Assembly (NCBI RefSeq): GCF_964340395.1
Contig: NC_135570.1
Span: forward strand, 9,490,322-9,500,321
Direction of reading: 5' to 3'
DNA from: Glandiceps talaboti
Taxonomy: Eukaryota > Hemichordata > Enteropneusta > Spengelidae
DNA: 10,000 nucleotides
The translations under genes and the position numbers were made by a program. This document shows positions 1 to 7,225 of the stretch, piece by piece; the first letter of the stretch is position 1; each line of letters begins with the position of its first letter. Below the pieces are notes generated by a model, which had not been told where the DNA came from, searched no databases, and saw nothing but the letters and a program-made list of their open reading frames with translations.

Positions 1-136
1 CTAAACAAAACAAAAAATAAAACATTACCTTTGTGTAAAATATAATCGTGTGAAGAAATAATATAATTATATACATCGACTGGGTTTGCAATCTATACAG
101 CTCTTGACGAATCGACTCTGTTGTTTGGGGCCACTG

Positions 137-158
137 CGTTGCCATGGCAACGTATTGG
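137..158. promoter_or_regulatory. Perfect RFX X-box palindrome with adjacent inverted CCAAT box
   Basis: Positions 137-152 read CGTTGCCATGGCAACG, a 16-bp perfect palindrome. It matches the RFX X-box (GTNRCC, 0-3 spacer, RGYAAC) in both half-sites with a 2-bp spacer. ATTGG, an inverted CCAAT box, follows at 154-158. RFX factors are known to drive ciliary genes through X-boxes near the transcription start, and RFX and NF-Y sites are often paired. The palindrome gives no direction. To the right, an ATG lies at 172. To the left, the minus strand has a possible splice donor (AAAG before GTAATG, near positions 25-34), so a minus-strand 5' exon is also possible. The match is seen directly; promoter function is inferred. 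Confidence 0.5.
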
Positions 159-171
159 GAGATTATATCAA

Positions 172-291
172 ATGGGTTTGATGAAAATAGTGCACAATGA
201 ATTGAATTGACGGGAATATGAAGACTTATTAAAGGCCACACCATCGACAACGTTCTACAAAGATCCTACGACGCGAGTGAATATTGATTAA
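172..291 (+). other. Short interrupted reading frame next to the X-box
   Basis: An ATG at 172 opens 12 codons (MGLMKIVHNELN) and then hits TGA at 208-210. The same frame stays open for 26 more codons (REYEDLLKATPS at its start, ending TTRVNID) to TAA at 289-291. The second part has a protein-like composition, but an open run of this length is expected by chance. I cannot match it to a family. It could be a decayed coding exon, an upstream ORF in a 5' leader, or nothing. No splice acceptor lies between the TGA and the second part that would rescue the frame. Confidence 0.15.
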
Positions 292-812
292 ATTCCCATG
301 GACGTATTTCAAGCCACAAAAGGATATTTTCGCAAAGATTACTGTACAGTATTGTAAGATATCTAGAAATTTGTTTTCATTATCTGTCCTAATTTTAAAC
401 TAAGACGTGGAAACCTCAAAACATTAATGTAGATGAATTTGTCGGGAAAATTACCTTGAGATATAAAAATGATTCTAATTTGACATTTAGTATCACTGAA
501 TCTATTTGAGGATGATTACTTGTAGCCCTATCCACATACATTGATGTATTTGAATAATGTACCAAAGACTGTTTACCATTAAAATGATGAAATTGTCTAT
601 TACACCATTTGCAAATTGGCCAATCACATCAATAATATAAGAATGAAAAAATCTATGAATTTTGATTACATTCAGTTTTCCTTTTATCACCGTTGATTGA
701 AAACAGTCTGTCGAACTTTATAGTAATCATTTTCTCGTTTTGATGTGACATTACGATGGAAATAATCTTCTATTTTTTTATTACATCTTCATATTTCACT
801 CCTACCACATTC
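292..812. other. AT-rich non-coding stretch
   Basis: I see no convincing gene here. A minus-strand reading frame at 502-690 has no recognisable motif. A GTAAGA donor-like hexamer lies near 354-359, but its exon side (ATT) is poor. The right end (about 765-813) is pyrimidine-rich and ends in CCAG, discussed with the next entry. Confidence 0.5.
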
Positions 813-815
813 CAG

Positions 816-950
816 ACAATCATGTTTAAAGTTACGGCTGTACTTTCTGTGTTTTTGAAAGTTCTACTTCATAGTCGCACGACTGAAGCTCGTGCAATGA
901 CAAAGAAGTCGAGCTCCGTGGACTTGGCTGCGTTTTTGATTTCCTTTTGA
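816..950 (+). CDS. Weak candidate: small exon or ORF with signal-peptide-like start
   Basis: A pyrimidine-rich tract at about 767-813 ends in CCAG at 812-815, a good-looking splice acceptor. Six bases later, an ATG at 822 opens 42 codons to TGA at 948-950. The product begins MFKVTAVLSVFLKVLLHS, a basic then hydrophobic start, with Ala-Arg-Ala near residues 23-25 that could be a signal-peptidase site. The rest is Lys/Ser-rich and short. The stretch from about 874 to 930 is visibly more GC-rich than its surroundings. The minus strand is also open over part of this region, which weakens the case. The frame continues upstream of the acceptor to an ATG at 756. I recognise no family and consider chance the more likely explanation. 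Confidence 0.15.
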   Translation, partial: TIMFKVTAVLSVFLKVLLHSRTTEARAMTKKSSSVDLAAFLISF

Positions 951-2050
951 AAATATTCTCAAGTTTCCATCTTGAAATTCAAAATGATAAAAAATGATGG
1001 TATTTGAATTAATGAGTGGTTATTTTTAGCTCGCATATGATATTGCCATTTGGGTACCATGATTACTTTTTCATTGCTTTCAAATGATTGTACTGTTGCC
1101 CCGGAGTTGTGGATGTGATACTAGTAACTAGAAGGAACATCTGTACCTTCTGCTACTTGGCGCAAAAGCAGTTTCAAGTTAAATGTCATTACATAATTAT
1201 AAAGTATACATGTTGTTGTAACCTTCAAAAACTATTTCATCAAATATCTCCTCTCAAATCTTACGAATTTGACCTTGATAGTACTTACTAAAACAATACA
1301 ATTACGTCGAAATGGGCAAAGAATGCACTCTTTCGGTTATCCTACTAGAGTCAATCCTTGGCATAGTTTTGTGTTCTCCTAGCATGCCATATTTTCAAAA
1401 AGATGTCTCAGCCCACTACAGACATTGCTATCTGACAATTATAAGACTTTCAAATGTCGATGATCCGAAAAGCCTTTACTCCTCAAGTTGTTGGCAATTA
1501 ATGTCAGTCAATTACGTTTTTCACCTGTCTTGTGTTCATCGATTACTGCCTAGATTGAACATATTTTCAACGATCGGATAAATCAAGTGTTATTTTGTTC
1601 TAAGTGCATGACAGTTACCCCTCTTCAAGTCCAATTCTACATGCAACAGGAAACCAATTATTTGCCCTCATATTGAACACACAAATTTACTACTCATATG
1701 CCAGATTTTCATATCATTAACAGTACCAGTACATTAGCGGACAGACTGAAAATTACCGTAACTCGAATAACCCAAGAAATCTTGTTTCATGCCGTGTGGG
1801 TATTATTACTGAAATGTTTGTTTAGTTTTGTTTCCGTCTGTCTATTATATTTCACATAGATTTAACTGACATTTAGCGATCATTTGTAAATGTACTATTA
1901 ATACATGTTAAGATCATTCATCTGAATTAAATTAACATCATTACGTACTCAAAGTCTGGTCTGTAATAGACAGATCGAAGAGTCGCTATCGTTTGAAATT
2001 TATCATTCCACAGTGACAATATTTCACTGTCCGAATTTGAATTGATTCAA
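951..2050. other. Non-coding stretch, no gene recognised
   Basis: This 1.1-kb stretch is AT-rich with frequent stops. Its longest open frame (1312-1581, plus strand, 89 codons) has a hydrophobic start and a passable start context (G at -3, G at +4), but no family resemblance. Frames of this length are expected by chance in 10 kb. A short inverted repeat (TCTGT, 5-bp loop, ACAGA) lies near 1958-1973. Nothing else stands out. Confidence 0.5.
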
Positions 2051-2094
2051 AACTATGGTCAGTATACTTTCCAACTATGGTCAATACATTTTCC
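2051..2094 (+). repeat. 22-bp tandem duplication
   Basis: Two adjacent 22-bp units at 2051-2072 and 2073-2094 both begin AACTATGGTCA and end TTTCC. They match at 19 of 22 positions, and all three differences are transitions. This is a local tandem duplication of modest age. Confidence 0.85.
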
Positions 2095-2165
2095 GTCATT
2101 TTAGGTATACACCTTCATTATATCTCAATGTGACTTAGGAACCAATTTCCCAGAAAATCAGAACT

Positions 2166-2206
2166 CGTGCCCTTCAGTATGTAAATCTTACATACTGAAG
2201 GGCACG
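2166..2206. repeat. Perfect inverted repeat, 19-bp arms, 3-bp loop
   Basis: The left arm (2166-2184, starting CGTGCCCTTCAG) and right arm (2188-2206, ending CTGAAGGGCACG) are exact reverse complements separated only by ATC. Pairing stops at 2165/2207 (T opposite T), though 2164/2208 would pair again. A perfect 19-bp arm is far beyond chance in 10 kb. The loop is very short and there is no obvious target-site duplication, so this does not look like a microRNA precursor or an intact transposon. A templated fold-back duplication, a miniature inverted-repeat relic or a sequencing artefact are all possible. Confidence 0.9.
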
Positions 2207-2233
2207 TGCTCGCACACCTCCCAATAACACGTG
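2203..2233. promoter_or_regulatory. Two CACGTG E-boxes 25 bp apart
   Basis: CACGTG occurs at 2203-2208, inside the 8-bp palindrome GCACGTGC, and again at 2228-2233 (ACACGTGCA). CACGTG is the core site for Myc/Max, USF and related bHLH factors. The first copy overlaps the right edge of the hairpin. No transcription unit is visible nearby, so function is speculative. Confidence 0.2.
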
Positions 2234-2356
2234 CATCAGAAATTAGAACCACAAAATTAAGTTTTCCCAGAACCAAAATACTAAAATTTGTATCAGAAGT
2301 TCATCTTACATGAGTTTAAAGCGACACAGGTTGAGTTTATAAGTTTACATAGCTAT

Positions 2357-2846
2357 ATAAAACCTTAATGATTCAGTTATTCTTGTATAATGTTAAAGTT
2401 GATGCAGGCATTCCTTGGCATGAAAATCGTCTTCTGGCGTTGTTAGCACACTGGTGCATGTGATGGCAAGACAGGGGTTTCTCGACATTCTAGTCTACCT
2501 ATACCATATTACGTCATCTAATGGTTTATGTTACCAGGTTTGAGTTCTGTTATTAACAGACAGGGTTATGCTGCACTCTCAATATCATGTAACTGTGGAT
2601 CTGTCAAGGCCTTCCCAGTCAGTTCACACACTATCTATGAGTCATCCAGGCCCAGCAAACATAGCATCTGCGGGCTCCGTGTGAGTAGTCGTCTCCGACT
2701 AGTCGAATCTTTACACCTGTAGTACCCCAAGTCACACTTGTCTTAATATGAGTGAGATATGGCTGAGTGATACAACGAGTCCGTAAAACACGCAGATAGC
2801 AAATTGAAGTTATCCCACCAAATGTACAAAACTTAGCTTGTGCCCC
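2357..2846 (+). repeat. Dispersed repeat copy A (partner at 7437-7719)
   Basis: Several ordered blocks here recur in the same order and orientation at 7437-7719. They are ATAAAACCTT (2357), GTATAATGTTAA, GATGCA, ATGAAA followed by GTCTT and TGTTAG, ATTACGTCAT (2508-2517), CAGGTTTGA (2535-2543), and a TTAGCTTGTGCC-type block (2833-2844). Between blocks the copies are diverged and carry indels. This copy has about 185 bp more than the other between CAGGTTTGA and CTTGTGCC, so either it gained an insertion or copy B lost sequence. No transposase, reverse transcriptase, terminal repeat or poly-A tail is evident. An old MITE, SINE or other non-autonomous element is likely; the class is unresolved. 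The extra segment contains the inverted repeat TAGTCG-TCTC-CGACTA at 2686-2701. Confidence 0.7.
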
Positions 2847-3339
2847 TTCAATAATAAGATCACATAGTCCCCACAATCGCTACCCCATGTTACATTTATT
2901 TGGCATGTACCAGAAAACCAATTAAAGTCAGTGATACATTATATATATAAAAGTCATCTGTAATAGCTATGCTGTACTAAGTGTTTCACATTGAACTTCG
3001 CCAAAATATTTGCCGGGGGTTCAAATTATAATATGACAGTGAACATCACGTACTATTACATTATGAACAAACGTGATGACGTATTTTGGTTGGCATGGAA
3101 ACGAGAGTTGGATGTTTATAGCGTAAGTGAATGGAAAAAAAATAATGTGGGCAAAGTTAGATTTTAATCAAAAATCTGAAATGCAGTTCAGTATTCATGA
3201 ACTGTTTAAGCTATGATCGTCAAGTTTACTAGAAAGCGAACGATTATCAAATACAGCGCTAGCAGCTAAGAAAAGAAGTTTATGAACATACAGAATATAA
3301 TGGCGTTATCATCTGTTTTGATATGTCGCTCGCCATCTA
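2847..3339. other. Non-coding stretch with isolated TATA- and CRE-like sites
   Basis: There is no gene. TATAAAAG at 2946-2953 matches a TATA box, but no downstream exon is recognisable. TGACGTA at 3077-3083 resembles a CREB/ATF half-site. Just after it, GTTGGCATGGAAAC (3089-3102) looks like a degenerate version of the X-box at 137-152, with two mismatches. Confidence 0.35.
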
Positions 3340-3364
3340 CCACCCCCCCCCCCCTCCCCTCCCT
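3340..3364. repeat. C-tract with minus-strand G-quadruplex potential
   Basis: A run of 12 C (3343-3354) is followed by TCCCC, TCCC and T. On the minus strand this gives G-runs of 3, 4 and 12 separated by single A residues, enough for a G-quadruplex. It is also a slippage-prone homopolymer, so the exact length may vary between individuals or be miscalled. Confidence 0.75.
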
Positions 3365-4060
3365 ACTAAACCATCGTGCAGGGAAAATATTATGTCAAGA
3401 ACAACTAATAATATAATGGTGGGTTTGACTCAAAACAAGCATATATTTTTTTACCAGCGCGAGTCTCATAATGTCCGAGAACTGGAGTTCTGGCGAGGCT
3501 ATATAGAACTTCTCATTCCATCGTAGCCGTAATTTGTACTGTACTGTATTTTGGTATTCAAAGGTATGCTTAACATTCCCAGTTGTTAACCTATAAATGA
3601 AACTGTTCGGTTAGTGGGTATTGGTTACTCTAGCATCTTTATGGCTAACCACGTACAAGAATCATGCGCACAATTAGATAGGTTCCCATGCGCATACAAT
3701 TCATCAAAAATTGAAACGCGTGTTGAATGGCAAATATACAGTAAATGGCGCGATGCTACCTTTCAACACACACTTACAGAAGTTATCAGAAGATTTTCGT
3801 TTTTAAGTATATATAGCACAGCGAAAAAAATCATGAATATTTAATGTGGCGTACGTACATATAACTTGTAAGTTATTGCATCAGAAATAGCGATTGAATT
3901 ATCAGTAATCAAATTTAAGTGAGTCATCTAATTGAATAGAATAAATCAGCCCTCCTAGTTGCCTGCCATCTTCCTTAAGGAGTTGTCATTAAGTTTGTGG
4001 TTTTCTCTGTAGTACAGGATTAAGTGACTGTTAGACGAATTAAGGTCTGATGTTGAGTAT
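3365..4060. other. Non-coding stretch, no gene recognised
   Basis: The longest open frame is on the plus strand from 3590 to 3844 (84 codons, first ATG at 3641). It has two cysteines in its first half, no recognisable motif and no clear start or splice context; a frame of this length is expected by chance. AATAAA at 3940-3945 is an isolated polyadenylation-like hexamer with no visible gene upstream. Confidence 0.45.
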
Positions 4061-4330
4061 TCAAATTAGTTCATTAATCATGCTAAATTAATCAACATGC
4101 CATCTAGCTAGACTCGTCATTCCTTTACTTTATTTATCCTCGGTAGCTCCTTAAGTAGTCACTACTTCTTTCCAAGGAGACCTTCGATAGTTTTGAATTG
4201 ACATGTGTTCTTTAGAGGCTCATAAGGCAACTAATATCCTCAAAATGATTGAAATGAAATATATGCAAATTAGCTAATTAAGTATGTATGATCAATTAAA
4301 ACTCTATTTAAATGACATTCTTTTTAATTC
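4061..4330. promoter_or_regulatory. AT-rich cluster of TAAT sites and an octamer
   Basis: This stretch is dense in ATTA/TAAT homeodomain cores (for example in TTCATTAATCATGC, AAATTAATCAAC and TAGCTAATTAAG). A perfect octamer ATGCAAAT at 4263-4270 lies 5 bp before TAATTA at 4275-4280, a POU plus homeodomain arrangement. Such sites are frequent by chance in AT-rich DNA, so the enhancer reading is only a suggestion. Confidence 0.15.
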
Positions 4331-4596
4331 TATTGTTAATTTGACCCAAAAATGATACGAAACCATCGGACGACCCCAAGTCTTTGACAACCTCGTCAAA
4401 TTAGGCATATTACTAGAATAAACTTCAAGATTAGGTGATCTTAGACGACGCATTGCAGAGCTAAAGAAAGATGGCTGATGTCATGTGAAAGCTTCTTTTT
4501 TACTTATAAACAGAAGTTGTGTGATTTACAATATGCGCACGATAGGGTAGTGAACACATTTTGAAAATTGATAACGACTAAACATTGTTATTTCAG
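4331..4596 (+). other. Sequence upstream of the candidate terminal exon; would be intron
   Basis: No earlier exon is recognised. The last 25 bases include a branch-point-like GACTAAAC (4576-4583) and the T-rich acceptor TTGTTATTTCAG (4585-4596), both correctly placed for splicing into 4597. A short open frame at 4422-4478 is discussed among the rejected items. Confidence 0.35.
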
Positions 4597-4796
4597 TAAA
4601 GAAGTTGCTAAATGTTGAGGCTGCCTCAAAGGAAGGCTTTGGCCTTGGGTATATTGCTCATACCGTTAGAAGCTTATTCATGTCAGAGAAGGGTAGTAAT
4701 CTCGAGAGAAATCACGTAGTTGTTGCGATGGCAATTTTAATATCAGTTTCTAGTGCTTTTTTGTGGCAATTGTTGCGGAGATCACAGTATCAGTAA
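4597..4796 (+). CDS. Possible 3' terminal exon encoding a C-terminal tail anchor (partial)
   Basis: A branch-point-like GACTAAAC and the acceptor TTATTTCAG (4588-4596) precede one open frame; the other two frames close quickly. If spliced here, two bases (TA) complete a codon begun upstream, then 65 codons run to TAA at 4794-4796. The peptide begins KKLLNVEAASKEGFG. It has a charged, Ser-containing linker (MSEKGSNLERN, residues 28-38), a hydrophobic span of about 20 residues (Val40 to Leu59, including a Trp) and a basic end, RRSQYQ. This is the layout of a tail-anchored membrane protein, as in the outer mitochondrial, peroxisomal or ER membrane, cytosolic side out. GC is about 42% here, above the flanks. 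I do not recognise the family. The first AATAAA downstream is at 5758-5763, nearly 1 kb away. A chance open frame with a hydrophobic stretch is the main alternative. Confidence 0.4.
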
Positions 4797-5881
4797 TTGG
4801 TCCAGCTTTCAGTGAATTTCTGTAACATCGCCATTTTCAAACAGCACTCCACTATACGTCTAAAATATCTAGTGCAGTCGTCTTCACGTCTATCCTAATT
4901 AGTCAACGACGTGTAGGACTGGTATCGGCAATTTGTAATCATTTGATGTAATTTTGTTATCTTGATGTTTTGCTGTAACACTTGTGAAAAAACTACATAA
5001 ATTATTTTTAGTAAATATATTCTGCTTTCGGTTTATAATGCATTTGAACGTCGTTGTTATGCAAGTCAAAGTCCTATATTTGAGGTTTGTAATCCAACCA
5101 GACGTGCAGAGGAAAAACTATTAGACTAACAGTTATTAGCTTAGTTAAAATTTCTCAGATTTGTTCTCTTTTTATTATCTTGACCACGTTTCATAATATA
5201 CTCACTGATTCGCGAGAACACTAGATCACATGACTGTTCGGCTATGTTCGTATTATGTTCGGTTCTTTTCATAGCATGTCCAGATGACTTTAAGTGTAAG
5301 TAACTTATCATGTCACATTTACAGTTTTCTCAAACATTTCCCCCGCATTACAGAAATTGCTTGTGAACAATTCCTTGTTGTACAGCTAGCGCTGCTGATG
5401 TGTATGGTTATTCTATTGAGAATATAGTTGACGGGTATCATCAACAGTGGAAGAAACTGAATGCACAGTCTTCGTATAGTAACGTCGTTAAAGTACATGT
5501 TTAATCTTGTATTACGCATAGCTATATTTCTCGTGTATTTGACTTATTGCCAATTATTTCAATACACACTAGACACAACACTCCTGTAGTCTTGATTATT
5601 GGATTATTAATTTGGGTCTGTCTGAGTTAATCCAACTTCAATTGCTCTTTGGAGATCATTTAGTCGTTGAACACCTTTCAATCCTATAACCCTGCTCTAT
5701 ATATATTATTTATATGTTTACAACTGATCCATAACGTTCCATTTGGTTGATAACTATAATAAATCAACGTAAACAAGTTTTCAATTTTTTTGACAGCAAA
5801 TGCAAATTCACCGTCTTATAAAGTAGAAAAATCAGGTTTGAAATATTGACTTATCCACACCTTTTAGAGAAATAGAAGAAG
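4797..5881. other. Non-coding; 3' UTR if the preceding exon is real
   Basis: I see no gene. AATAAA at 5758-5763 could be a polyadenylation signal for the exon at 4597-4796. Three loosely periodic TGTTCG motifs occur at 5235, 5245 and 5256. A second octamer, ATGCAAAT, is at 5800-5807. A minus-strand open frame at 5319-5519 has no recognisable features. Confidence 0.4.
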
Positions 5882-6029
<148 letters not shown>

Positions 6030-6041
6030 TTACAATTCATT

Positions 6042-6128
6042 GTCTTTGTCTGTCTGTCTATGTATGTATGTATGTATGTATGTATGTATGTATGTATGTA
6101 TGTATGTATGTATGTATGTATGTATGTA

Positions 6129-6167
<39 letters not shown>

Positions 6168-6220
6168 TGTCTGTCTGTCTCTCTCAGTATGTCTCTCTGT
6201 CTGCCTCTCTGACTCTGTCA
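6042..6220 (+). repeat. Compound (TATG)n-(TCTG)n microsatellite
   Basis: A short TCTG-type run (about 6046-6058) leads into 18 perfect TATG units (6059-6130), then 8 perfect TCTG units (6131-6162), then mixed TCTG/TCTC units decaying to about 6220. About 12 bp of non-repeat sequence separates it from the TATC array to the left. All the motifs are one or two substitutions apart, consistent with one motif giving rise to the next by mutation and slippage. The overlapping open frames on both strands are simple-repeat translations, not genes. Confidence 0.96.
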
Positions 6221-6674
6221 ATCAAACAGACAAAAAAAACCCAGAAGACTAATGGTTATGTGATATTTAAAAAATATACGTTACGTATCATATCATTCAT
6301 TCATTTTATCCCGTAAACCAGACATTTGCTTTGAAAGTGTCTGTGTGTCTGCTCCCGTGTGTATTGAAGGTTATTCCGAACTTACGCCTGACTAACTTCT
6401 ATCAACCGAAAGAAATTGAACTGTGTGAGCATGAAAGTGATTCGCTGCGATGAAAATCAATGGGATAAACTAAACGGATAGTTTGAAAAGGGATTGGTGT
6501 ATACAAAACAGCGTTATTACTTCGGATTTCTTCATTTCCTCAGCTGGTTTTCAATAGATTTACCAACCGAATTATCCGGCAATATTGTTAATCTTTTCTC
6601 TGAAACTATTTTAACAAGACATCTGCGTCTGTTGTGAATCGATGCAGTTTCTCATCTATTCGTTACGCTCAACG
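6221..6674. other. Non-coding stretch, no gene recognised
   Basis: This is AT-rich unique sequence. The first bases still carry traces of the microsatellite (CAAACAGACA). No splice-flanked exon, RNA gene or repeat was recognised. Confidence 0.5.
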
Positions 6675-6824
6675 ATGAAGAAACAACTTGCCTTTTCATT
6701 GACTATTTTTTTTGTTGCATTCAGCGATGACTTATATTATTGTAAATTGAAAAGCTATCCATGTATTCGACAATATTCTTACAGTCGAACGAAAATATGT
6801 GTCATTTTCACATTCAGAATATAA
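6675..6824 (+). CDS. Weak candidate: 49-residue ORF with signal-peptide-like N-terminus
   Basis: ATG at 6675 (A at -3) opens 49 codons to TAA at 6822-6824. The product begins MKKQLAFSLTIFFVAFSDD, a textbook signal-peptide shape: two Lys, a hydrophobic core, then small residues (Ala-Phe-Ser) before acidic ones. The remainder is about 30 residues, basic, with three Cys (an odd number) and several Tyr. A frame from an upstream ATG at 6642 includes it. There is no recognisable family, no clear promoter and no nearby polyadenylation signal. In AT-rich DNA, Phe/Ile/Leu-rich chance ORFs often mimic signal peptides. Confidence 0.15.
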   Translation: MKKQLAFSLTIFFVAFSDDLYYCKLKSYPCIRQYSYSRTKICVIFTFRI

Positions 6825-6869
6825 CAGGTCCTTCGGTTTTTATCTACACTGAGTAGATTTTATTACTTG

Positions 6870-6894
6870 CCCCCTACCCATCCCACCCCACCCC
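6870..6894. repeat. G-quadruplex candidate on the minus strand
   Basis: The plus strand has five C-runs (5, 3, 3, 4 and 4 bases) separated by loops of 3, 2, 1 and 1 bases. The minus strand therefore has five short-loop G-runs, a strong match to the G-quadruplex pattern. It stands out sharply in AT-rich surroundings. Confidence 0.75.
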
Positions 6895-7121
6895 AGCCAT
6901 CACCATCACATTCATCAAAGAAACAAAAAATTATTCGACTTTACACTCTAAACTGCGACATCTTGTTTCGAAGTGTGCTTGGTGTTATAATGATAACATA
7001 GACCTAAAAAGGGTTTAGGGTGCACAGTCTGTAACTTGATGTTTGTTAGTGGTTACTTTTATATCCATCTTTCAAACCATTAAAGCAACATGCTTAATCA
7101 TGTCTTTTGGACATTGTTTAC

Positions 7122-7141
7122 AATACTAATTGATTAGTATT
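7122..7141. promoter_or_regulatory. Inverted repeat containing a P2-type paired-homeodomain site
   Basis: AATACTAAT (7122-7130) and ATTAGTATT (7133-7141) are perfect 9-bp inverted arms separated by TG. The centre, TAAT-TG-ATTA (7127-7136), is the palindromic dimer site (TAAT, 2 bp, ATTA) bound by some paired-class homeodomains. It lies about 35 bp upstream of the ATGGCGG candidate start. The palindrome is seen directly; binding is inferred. Confidence 0.35.
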
Positions 7142-7147
7142 TATTAT

Positions 7148-7225
7148 CACATTTCCCATGATGCAACATTCAACATGGCGGGTTTGCAAGTTCCCTATTG
7201 GATGTTTATGCAAACAGGATGGTGA
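7148..7225 (+). promoter_or_regulatory. Candidate core promoter or first-exon region around ATGGCGG
   Basis: CACATTTCCCATGATGCA (7148-7165) resembles the ZNF143/Staf-type promoter element (core TTCCCA, 2 bp, ATGC). Ten bases later comes ACATGGCGGG, similar to the YY1 site (ATGGCGG) often found at animal start codons. ATG at 7175 opens MAGLQVPYWMFMQTGW, stopping at TGA (7223-7225). A possible donor (ATG before GTGAAC at 7222) would remove that stop. An inverted CCAAT box (ATTGG, 7197-7201) and an octamer-like ATGCAAAC (7208-7215) follow within 15 bp. Each element is short, but their density is unusual here. No downstream exon was recognised. Confidence 0.25.

Noticed and set aside
1312-1581. 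89-codon plus-strand ORF with hydrophobic N-terminus
   Set aside because: The length is within the range expected by chance for 10 kb of AT-rich DNA in six frames. The hydrophobic start and acceptable start context are not enough without a family match.
2661-2704. tRNA-like box A (TAGCATCTGCGG) and box B (GTCGAATCT) suggesting a SINE
   Set aside because: Both boxes have several mismatches to the consensus, no tRNA fold can be drawn around them, and there is no A-rich tail.
2528-2876. Overlapping open frames on plus (2528-2722) and minus (2631-2876) strands
   Set aside because: Both lie in dispersed repeat copy A, are not present as frames in copy B, and show no known motif.
3015-3028. GGGGGTTCAAATT as a Pol III B box
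   Set aside because: No matching A box at the right distance and no cloverleaf.
3590-3844. 84-codon plus-strand open frame
   Set aside because: No motif, no clear acceptor or start context, and a length compatible with chance.
4422-4478. Short frame reading TSRLGDLRRRIAELKKDG before TGA
   Set aside because: It looks like a helix from a DNA-binding or coiled-coil protein, but it is only 18 codons, has TAA directly before it and no splice signals; probably chance or an unrecognisable remnant.
5319-5519. Minus-strand 66-codon open frame
   Set aside because: No recognisable domain or splice context; chance length.
6030-6316. Overlapping open frames on both strands across the microsatellite
   Set aside because: They are translations of TATG and TCTG repeats (repeating Met-Tyr-Val-Cys or Thr-Asp-Arg-Gln), open only because these motifs lack stops in those frames.
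7011-7020. GGGTTTAGGG as telomere-like repeat
   Set aside because: Only a single unit is present, which is uninformative.
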